Source of the DNA: Agapetus fuscipes
Taxonomy: Eukaryota > Arthropoda > Insecta > Trichoptera > Glossosomatidae
Direction: 5' to 3'
DNA length: 64,000 nt
NCBI GenBank assembly: GCA_951799405.1
Contig: OX637333.1
Span: 12,275,960-12,339,959, forward strand
Below, one piece after another: positions 56,420 through 64,000 of the stretch (its first letter is position 1; each line of letters begins with the position of its first letter). The notes under the pieces were generated by a model. It had not been told where the DNA came from and ran no database searches. It was given only the letters and a program-made list of their open reading frames with translations. A program made the translations under genes and the position numbers.

Positions 56420-56670
56420 GATTTTGAAGAAAGTTTCTTGTAGACTCCAAGACAAGTCCAGTGATTATTGTGGCATAAACTAATATCCAGAGAAAAATAT
56501 GTACCCATTGCGCAAGTGGTACATGGATTGTAAAAAATGTGGTTGAAAACAAAGCTGCCAGCGTCATCTATAAAACGTCACTTTTGACAGTTGACAATGA
56601 AATTAGCTGTGTTATTTTACTTGTGGTATTCATTTTATATTTTGATAATAAAATACAGCATTGACATATG
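56420..56670 (+). terminator. 3' UTR and poly(A) signal of the PAXBP1-like gene
   Basis: AATAAA at 56647-56652 lies 228 bp after the stop codon and is the first clear signal. Cleavage would be expected shortly after, just where the SINE begins. Confidence 0.6.
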
Positions 56671-56945
56671 CTACGCAAATAGTGTAACTTCTTGCCACGT
56701 TGCCCCAAAGGGGTCTCATGTGATGAGTGGAACTTATTAAAGCCTTATGCCAACTACTTCACTTGAAGTGGAAGTTTCCTGTCTGTTTCTCATTTCTTGT
56801 GAAGGCTGAGTAAACCTTGCCGTAAAAAAATGTATATCTATTTTGGTTTGAAATAAACACTGAATTGGGAAACTGTTTCTGACACCTTAACCTTTTGGCA
56901 TTGAACGCAAAACTATATAAACTGAGCTATCGATAGGACTTGCCT
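56668..56945 (-). mobile_element. tRNA-derived SINE, decayed
   Basis: Inverted copy of the 36149 family: AGTGTAACTTCTTGCCACGT, TCATTTCTTGTGAAGGCTGA and, at the tRNA end, ACTGAGCTATCGATAGG. Confidence 0.75.
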
Positions 56946-56949
56946 AAAG

Positions 56950-57778
56950 AGGTTGTATCAAAATGTAATTAACATTCATTACGATCCGTATACCACAGCT
57001 TATCATTAACATCTGTATTCATACACAGTACTTTGAGAACTTATTGTGTTATACTTAATGAGGTTCGTACATTAATTGACTGCGACTAAGTTGTGATGTC
57101 TCATAGTCGAGTTGCTAGGAAAAAGACAAACAAATATATTGTCATTGGTGGCGTAGAACCATAGTCCCATACAAGTGTGGCGTTTGCACGCCGAGAATTA
57201 AATTTTTTGTCCATTCAGCATAATATATTGACTTTGTAAAGTTTCATTTGTGAGTAAAAAGTGATTGATTTTAGCATAAGGTTATTGTTTATGATTTTAC
57301 TGTTTATATTTTATTGATCCATTTTTGAAAAGACATGTGATGAAATAATATATTGTTAAAAAGTGTGGAATGAGACTTTTAAAAAAAAAAAATGTTATCT
57401 TCATCCTTGGCACAATAACCTTCATTGATCCTGATTTCCTTTGGCAACTGCTGCCAACGATCTATCCGTGTCTGTCTTCTCTCAGTTCTACCACAGCATT
57501 CCACGATTACTCCATCCAGGGCTGCTATTCCCATTGGTCCCATAGACAATAATATTCTAGAATTTTTGATAATCTGTCAAAAAAGCCACAAACGGTATTC
57601 TGCAAGGTCTCACCTCGATTCTTCTCATTAGAGAAGACTCATGAGCCATTTTGCCTTTAAGTTGCATCTCGAGAGCTCAAAATGTATAAATATCTATGTT
57701 ACGGAGGTTATGCCGCTGAAAATTTTGACAAGTATTTACTTTTTAAAAGGCGAAAATATCATCATCATATTCTTCCGT
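56950..57778. other. Unannotated downstream DNA
   Basis: No gene or element recognised. Short frames at 57370-57631 have no domain. Confidence 0.4.
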
Positions 57779-58776
57779 AATAGTTATTTATGCCACTGCC
57801 TAGTAATGATAGTCTTTGTAACACGAGTGCTAGTTTGTGCCATGAGGCGCAGCCGAATGGCACAATAGACAGCAAGAGTGTTACAAAGACTAATTACGTG
57901 CAGTGGCATACAATACTTTTTCTACGACCATAAAATAAATAATAAAATAGTAAATAATAGTCATTATAATGTACTCGTCCATTTGAAGTAATTAATACCC
58001 CACATTTGTCAAACCGTGTAATTTATCGTTCCCCTCGATTATCTAATCTAATCTGCAAAGATATATTACATTTGGGATTCATTTTAAATTTATGCCCACA
58101 AGCAGACACATATAAGGTTGTGCTTATACATGCCGCATATAAGGGTTAACATTCAAACCCAAAACTCAAATAAACATAAGCCCTGCAACCACTGAAGCAG
58201 GGGTGTCATTGGCAAAGTGAAGCAAATTTTTACAGCATAGATGGTCAACCTCATACCGACCTATTAGCCAAGTAAGTGTTTAAGTTTGGTTTTTTTTTGC
58301 GGTGCAAATATCTTGCATTATTTTCCTTTCAAGCCTTCTGTTTTACTTCGAAAAAAGGAAAGCTACAATTTGGGGTATTTTGATAAGTAACATTGATGAA
58401 TTATTACACTATTAAAAGTTTTTATTTGACTCTACGCATAAAATATAGTCATTTTCATTTGAACAAAGATTGAACATAGTGGGGAGGAACTATCAATAAA
58501 TAGAAAATATTCATGTAATGGCTGACGTTTAAACGTGGTTGCTATGGAAACGGCCAATAATAGTTGGTTATCGGTTGCTTAGAAGGATAGTCTCATACAA
58601 GGTTGATACTCGAAATTCAAAAATGGTTCCATTTCTGACAATGCGCATGCGCACATTTTCATTTCAACACCGTTATCAGTTGCGTAATGTAACATTACGC
58701 AACGGGTGTGGAAATGTATAGCATTGTGATTGCGTTAGCCGTTTTGTAATTAGTAAATTACCAAATGGGAGTAGAA
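57779..58776. mobile_element. 1-kb repeat, tandem copy 1
   Basis: Starts TAGTTATTTATGCCACTGCC and ends TTACCAAATGGGAGTAGAAA. It contains a 130-bp imperfect hairpin (57784-57912, loop GAGGCGCAGCCGA), a TTAGA-tailed repeat and, near the end, GCGTAATGTAACATTACGC, another palindrome. A shortened relative lies at 31463-31660. Class unknown. Confidence 0.7.
58041..58275 (-). repeat. TTAGA-tailed repeat within the 1-kb repeat, copy 1
   Basis: Diverged inverted copy from ATCTAATCTAATCTGCAAAG to CATACCGACCTATTAGCC, with a deletion around the GGGAAGGTCGG block. Confidence 0.8.
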
Positions 58777-59757
58777 AATAGTTATTTATGCCACTGCCTA
58801 GTAATGATAGTCTTTGTAACACGAGTGCTAGTTTGTGCCATGAGGCGCAGCCGAATGGCACAATAGACAGCAAGAGTGTTACAAAGACTAATTACGTGCA
58901 GTGGCATACAATACTTTTTCTACGACCATGAAATAAATAACAATATAGTAAATAATAGTCATAATACTGTACTCGTCCATTTGAAGTAATTAAAACCCTG
59001 CCTTTGTCAAACCACGTAATTTATCATTCCCCTCGATTATCTAATCTAATCTGCAAAGATATATTACATTTGGGATTCATTTTAAATGTATGCCCACAAG
59101 CAGACACATATAAGGTTGCGCATATACATGCTGCATATAAGGTTTAACATTCAAACCCAAAACTCAAATAAACATAAGCCCTGCAACCACTGAAGCAGGG
59201 GTGTCATTGGCAAAGTGAACCAAGTTTTTACAGCATACATGGTCAACCTCATACTGACCTATTAGCCAAGTAACTGTTTATATATTTGTGGTGTAGATGT
59301 CTCGCATTATTTTCCTTTCAAGCCTTCTGTTTTCCTTCGAAAAAAGGAAAGCTACAATTTGGAGTATTTGATAAATAACATAGATGAATACTATTAACAA
59401 TTTTTATTTGACTCTACGCATAAAATATATTCATTTTCATTTGAACAAAGATTGAACATAGTGGGGAGGAACTATCAATAAATTGAAAATATTCATGTAG
59501 TGGCTGACGTTTAAACGTGGTTGCTATGGAAACGGCCAATAGTAGTTTGTTATCGGTCGCTTAGAAGGATAGCCTAATACAAGGTTGATACTCGAAATTC
59601 AAAAGTGGTTCCATTTCTGACAATACGCATGCGCACATTTTCATTTCAACACCGTTACCAGTTGCGTAATGTAACATTACGCAACGGGTGTGGAAATGTA
59701 TAGCATTGTGATTGCGTTAGCCGTTTTGTAATTAGTAAATTACCAAATGGTAGTAGA
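58777..59757. mobile_element. 1-kb repeat, tandem copy 2
   Basis: Head-to-tail with copy 1 over its whole length, including the internal TTAGA-tailed repeat, at roughly 93-95% identity by eye. The shared internal insertion shows that the 1-kb unit was duplicated after that repeat had landed. Confidence 0.7.
59041..59277 (-). repeat. TTAGA-tailed repeat within the 1-kb repeat, copy 2
   Basis: Same deletion and same variants as the copy at 58041-58275. Confidence 0.8.
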
Positions 59758-60225
59758 AAAAATAACATGTCATAACTAGGGGCTCCGCCCCTTGCTGCTA
59801 CGCAGCCCAACCCCTTAACATTTGGCAGATGGTATATTGCGCATAGTTTCCTTGCGTTAAAATTTGTAATATTAAACATCATGTAAAATAAAACATGCAG
59901 TTTTTGTAAAAGAAAATTAAGATTTTGTAGGCTTTGATAAAACAAAATTGATGGAAACCACCATTCAAAAATTAAACAAGACACTGTAAACGGATGTACA
60001 TTAATATAATAGATACATCGATAGTGTATGTAAATCTTGATTTAGTATAAATCTTTACTGTATTCTTATTTGCCCATCCCTATGATCTATCATGTACTGG
60101 GATTATCATGCACTGTAAATGGTTATAGATTAACAGAATAGATAAATCGAAACTGTTAGAAAATATCGATTTGATATAGGTGGGTACATCGACATATGAA
60201 TGCAATTAAAAATAAATCGGAAATC
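59758..60225. other. Unannotated DNA
   Basis: Contains GGGGCTCCGCCCCTTGCTGC, a short GC hairpin, near 59780. Otherwise AT-rich with nothing recognised. Confidence 0.4.
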
Positions 60226-60227
60226 TG

Positions 60228-60445
60228 ATAGGTTGGTATGAAGCTGACCCCCATGCCGTAAAAACCTAGTTAACTTTGTCAATGCCACCCTGGCTTCCGG
60301 GAAGGGCGAAGGGCGGTTTGTGTGAGGTTTGTTTTTGTGCACATGCAGCATGTGTAAACGCGTCTTACACGTGCCTGCTTGTAGGAATGCGTGTAATATG
60401 AATCTTAAATGCACTATATCTTTGCAACTTAGATTATAGATTTTA
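60228..60445 (+). repeat. TTAGA-tailed repeat, diverged
   Basis: Starts GATAGGTTGGTATGAAGCTG and ends TTTGCAACTTAGATTATAG. Internal deletion after GGGAAGGGCG. Confidence 0.75.
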
Positions 60446-60477
60446 TAGATAGAAACAAAATATTTTCGTTAAATTAT

Positions 60478-60640
60478 ATGTTGGCATGAGGCTGACCACC
60501 CATACTGTAAAAAATGGTTCACTTCGCAAATTTCACCCCTGTTTCAGGAAAGTCGGCAAGAGTTACAGGGCTTATGTTCATTTGAGATTGGGTTTCTATG
60601 TTGTATGTTCTTGCAACTTGGATTATCGATATAAACAAAA
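60478..60640 (+). repeat. TTAGA-tailed repeat, internally deleted
   Basis: TGTTGGCATGAGGCTGACC to GGGTTTCTATGTTGTATG, then jumps to CTTGCAACTTGGATT. Confidence 0.75.
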
Positions 60641-60657
60641 TATTATCCTTGAAATAT

Positions 60658-60846
60658 ATGTTGGCATGAGGCTGACCACCCATACTGTAAAAAATGATTC
60701 ACTTTGTAAATTTTACCCCTGTTTCAGGAAAGGTCAGCAAGATTTGTAGGGCTTATGGTCATTGGAAATTGGGGTTTTATATTGTAAGTTCACATGCGGC
60801 ATGTGCAGGCGCAAACTTATACGTGTTTGCTTGTGGAAATGCATTG
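60658..60846 (+). repeat. TTAGA-tailed repeat, 3' end cut by the next element
   Basis: Runs from TGTTGGCATGAGGCTGACC to GTTTGCTTGTGGAAATGCAT, where it is broken off. Confidence 0.78.
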
Positions 60847-61870
60847 TCAGGTAGCTAGAATGTCAGATAGCTACCTGTTACAAAGAGGAAGAAGACATAT
60901 TCACTGGGAAATGTCATTAACAAATTGAAAAGAAATTGAAGCGCATCTTTAGCCACAGAAATTGAACCGGCTCAAAATTAGAGGAAGAAGACAGGCTGAG
61001 ATTGGCGGTTGGGAAAGAAATAGAGTGAAAAACCCCGTTTAGGCTCCGCGTCATGCTGGTGGGAAGGTTATAAAAGCCGCCGACACCCCACATTCTGGGA
61101 CAGAAACTCTTCAACGCCTGAAAAAACAACACTGACCAGGCGTGGCCAAACAGATTCATCTTGGGTGGCCTGAGTCGCCGTTATTTCCTGCACCAACAGC
61201 CCCTGGCCGCGCCTGGGTCCCCCGTGGCGGATTCCTCTGAAGGAAGGAGCCCCTGCTCTCTACCCACCGCAAGCGCCCGCTTGGCTACTTGCTGGGTGCT
61301 GCTCGATATCCGGAGCCCCGCGCCCAAAGTTCCTCAGGAGGACGGAGCACCTGCCCCGTCCAGCCGAGCGCACCCGTCTTAGCGCTGGCTAAGCCCCGTG
61401 CCGAAATACCTCCGGAGTGTGGAGCACCCGACCTCCTCCCGCCAAAAGCGTCGCCGGCGCCCCGAACATCGACTCTACAAGCATCCGGTCTTCTCTCCAT
61501 CACCGTGAGCGTACCCCGGCTTTTAATTCATTAACTAATTTAACTTAGAACCAGCCAGTCGTGCAGTTTAGCGTGGTGATACTATTAATTGTCTCGTAAT
61601 TTAAAATAAACCCCATCTTTCTCCTTTATCTGGTTTTTACCTACCATCACCTATATTTTGAACTCTTAAGCATCAGTGGAAAGCGAGCAAGGTGTTGGGC
61701 CCTGAACACCCCCCTCAGGAGTCTCTTTTGCTAGCCGGGCACCTGCAAAAGCGCGACCTAACCTCAAAGGAGCCCCCTTGTCCGTTGTCGGAATCCTAAC
61801 CTCAAAGAGGTGACGGTTCGCGGCAGCGGGGGGCCCAGCAGGGCCGCGCGCTCAAACTTTGCATTACAAT
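60846..61870 (+). mobile_element. GC-rich LTR-like insertion
   Basis: Interrupts the preceding repeat at TGCAT, and TGCAT recurs at about 61862, a possible 5-bp target duplication. It begins TGTCAGGTAGCTAG and has a TATA-like GGTTATAAAAGC (61066), a long GC-rich part and AATAAA at about 61606. CATCAGTGGAAAGCGAG (about 61671) could mark an LTR end and primer site. So it may be an LTR plus leader, or a whole unusual insertion. The open frames inside have no domain. Confidence 0.4.
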
Positions 61871-62045
61871 GTTTAGATAAATTTTGATCAAAAAGATTGC
61901 CGAAGCACCCCGTCCGTTACCGGAAGTAGCAGACTACGCCCGAGAAGATTCAGCACATAATATATACACTTTTTTTTTTTATTAATCTAATATATTTATT
62001 TCATCAAAGTATGTACCATAGCTATCTATGCACTTTTGCCATTGC

Positions 62046-62375
62046 AAAAAAAAAACGCAACTAAGCTACACATATAGTGTAACTTCTTGCCGCGTTGTCC
62101 CCGAAGGGGTCGCATGTGGCGAGTTGAACCTATTTATTTTTACAGGTAAGGGGGCCGGCCTTACGCCAACCACTTCAGTTGAAGTGGAGGTTTCCCAGCT
62201 CCCGAGAGTGCTGGTACTCATTTCTTGTGAAGGCTGAGTAAACCTTGCCGGTATTTTATTTTGGGGTTTACAATAAACAACAAAACGGGAAATCATTTCT
62301 GACACCCTCGGTGGGATTCGAACCCGAGCTTTCGGCATGGAATGCAAGCACTCTACCACCTGAGCTACAGGCCGG
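62046..62375 (-). mobile_element. tRNA-derived SINE inside mariner
   Basis: Best preserved copy of the 36149 family, inverted. Its tRNA head on the - strand has TGTAGCTCAGGTGGTAGAG and GGGTTCGAATCCCACCGAGG, close to real A and B boxes. ATTGCA flanks both sides (62040 and 62381), a likely target duplication. Confidence 0.85.
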
Positions 62376-62799
62376 ACTATTGCATAGGTAGTTAATTGAT
62401 CTCTTTACGAAAATAACCATTCGGATGGCAATCAATACAATCTTTGAAGGCGGTTAGGACTGCCCCATCGGAGTTGATTTTTTTCCCTTGCAAGAAGTTA
62501 TCCAAATTTCGAAAAAAAAAGATAATCTGTTGGAGCAAGGTCCGGAGAGTAAGAGAGATGTCTTAAACATTCCAATTGAAGCTCTTCTAATTTGGTAGCC
62601 GTCTGTTGTGTAGTGTGTGGTCTAGCGTTGCCATGAAACAGCAGTGGCCTAGAGCGATTGACCAGCCTCGGTTGTTTAGCAGCTAGCTTTTCCATCATGG
62701 TTTGCAGTTGCTGACAATATACATCTGCCGTAACCGTCTGACTAGATTTAAGAAAGGTGTAGTGAACGACACTGGCACTAGTCCACCAAACGCTCACAA

Positions 62800-63085
62800 G
62801 TTTGCTCACAAGCTTGTCGGGGTTATAGCCGCGGGAGCCAAGAGAGCTGATCTTTCTAGCGTGTTTCGAATGGAACAACGTTGGTTCGATCCCCGCTTGG
62901 GTCACTTGACTTTAACTTTGACCCTGGTTCAACAGATGTTATTGGGTGATTATTATTTAATAATTCATTAATAATAAACAATAATGAATTATTAAATGAT
63001 GATATTAATACCTGTTTCTGGCCAGGCAGAATAGGTTAGTGAATTGCATTCCTCTTCACAAATCTATTTAAAAAAAAAAAAAAAA
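62800..63085 (+). mobile_element. tRNA-derived SINE with a LINE-like 3' hairpin, inside mariner
   Basis: The head GGGGTTATAGCCGCGGGAGC and the B-box GGTTCGATCCCCGC lie about 55 bp apart. An AT-rich palindrome ATTTAATAATTCATTAATAA follows. The 3' end TTGCATTCCTCTTCACAAAT then an A-run matches the end of the LINE at 12705-12750. It separates two parts of the mariner frame. Confidence 0.75.
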
Positions 63086-63825
63086 GTAATTTTCGCTTGG
63101 GGCATGATTTGGCTGGTTCGGCAAGGTTCAACCATTCGGATGAGCGCTTCCTATTATCGTGTAGGATTGGTTTTTCATCACAGGTAATAATTTGATTTAA
63201 AATCCCTTCATTAATGTGCCGGTTGAGTAATGTAACGCAGCAGTCGACGCGTATTTCTTGATTTGCTTCACCCAAATTGTGAGGTACCCACCTTTCAATC
63301 TTTTTCACGTTTCCAATTTGCTTCAAGTGGATTAAAATAGTTTTATCACTAATTTCGCAGCCTACAGCTTACTCGGACGTGGTTTGCGATGGATACGATC
63401 CCACAATAGCCTTCAATTCCTCATTATCAACTTTGGTCTCCAGCCGTCCACGATGCTTGTTCTGCAGGCTGAAATTTCCAGAACGAAAACGTTGGAATCA
63501 AAAACGCACTGTGTTTTATTTTGCGACACCGTCACCATACACATCATTAATCCTTCGAACCGTTTCTGCAGCACTGGTGCCACGGTGGAACTCGTACTCG
63601 TAAATAACGCGATATTTCAAGTTTTTCATTTTGTAAAATGAGTGACGCAAAGAAAAAAACAATTGAGAAACAAACAAACGAATTACAATTTTCAAAACAC
63701 AAATACATGAGTAAATAGCTATAAAAATTTGAATTTGGAATTCCTAACCAAAGAGGAGATATTTGAGATCAATGTGGCCATTACGGCAAAACGCCAACTT
63801 CATACGTAAGGACCTAATATATATA

Positions 63826-64000
63826 TTTAACGCACGCCCAAAAGATAACAGGTGTAAGTTCACACTTATACATGCTGCATTTTACTAGCAAAATAAACCA
63901 AACCTTACAGTTAATACGCCCTCCGCATATGAACTTACAATATAAATACTCAAATCTCAAGGGAACAAAAGACCTGCGACTCTTGCCGGCCATCTTAAAA
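63826..64000 (-). repeat. TTAGA-tailed repeat, cut by the window end
   Basis: Inverted, diverged copy with GTGTAAGTTCACACTTATAC, ACTTACAATATAAATACTC and GACTCTTGCCGGCCATCTT. Confidence 0.7.

Larger units (their letters stand above)
61982..63629 (-). pseudogene. mariner transposase, broken by two SINEs
   Basis: On the - strand, from 63629: KYRVIYEYEFHRGTSAAETV, SGNFSLQNKHRGRLETKVDN, then VPHNLGEANQEIRVDCC and ITCDEKPILHDNRKRSSEWL (63326-63100). After an insertion comes VSVWWTSASVVHYTFLK, then LLFHGNARPHT and SYSPDLAPTDYLFF. After a second insertion it ends WQKCIDSYGTYFDEINILD. The first and third catalytic Asp are present (CDE, SPDLAPTD), but the HDNARPH box reads HGNARPH, so the second is lost. 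N-terminal stops also occur. Confidence 0.88.

Noticed and set aside
54208..55077. Additional coding exons downstream of exon 15
   Set aside because: The units copy only the exon's 3' part and lack its acceptor; joining them would shift the frame, and exon 16 fits exon 15 directly.
61161..61534. GC-rich open frames as a possible gene
   Set aside because: Overlapping frames on both strands without domains, explained by base composition of the LTR-like insertion.
62300..62375. A functional tRNA gene on the - strand
   Set aside because: Good boxes but mismatched anticodon stem, and it is the head of a SINE inserted in mariner.

Overview
The window is eukaryotic nuclear DNA, AT-rich and dominated by transposable elements. 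It reads like an arthropod, most likely insect, genome: the repeats are mariner, hAT, PIF/Harbinger, Penelope, DIRS, RTE-like and CR1-like elements, and the single host gene has GT-AG introns. Frequent TAGGTACCTA-like strings hint at Lepidoptera, but nothing here proves the order.

One host gene can be assembled end to end on the + strand. Seventeen exons (3339-56419) join with matching phases into one open frame of 862 codons plus stop. The product is the insect orthologue of PAXBP1/GCFC1, a nuclear protein with a GCFC domain. Its introns add up to about 50 kb and carry almost everything else listed. Exon 15 is followed by a perfect 137-bp tandem array that repeats the 3' end of that exon together with its splice donor.

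Region by region: 1-3338 is upstream DNA with a long inverted-repeat pair and two 174-bp palindromic MITEs. Introns 1-6 (3538-20893) hold a hAT transposon with an 8-bp target duplication, MITEs, RTE-like and CR1-like LINE copies and tRNA-derived SINEs. Intron 7 (21033-31942) holds a Penelope-like element with a GIY-YIG domain and a structurally complete DIRS-like tyrosine-recombinase element on the - strand. Intron 12 (37268-47116) holds Harbinger-type elements and a 1-kb hAT foldback with a nearly perfect long hairpin. Intron 14 holds a young Ty3/gypsy-type LTR element with identical LTRs whose polyprotein frame is open but lacks RNase H. Downstream of the gene are decayed SINEs, a 1-kb duplicated repeat, a GC-rich LTR-like segment and a mariner copy broken by two SINEs.

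A short dispersed repeat of about 240 bp ending in TTAGA/TTTAGA units occurs about 24 times in both orientations and is the commonest repeat. Two tRNA-derived SINEs appear to share their 3' ends with two different LINEs present in the same window, and several hammerhead-ribozyme-like CUGANGA-stem-GAAA motifs are scattered near Penelope-like sequence. All calls come from reading the sequence; no database search was run.
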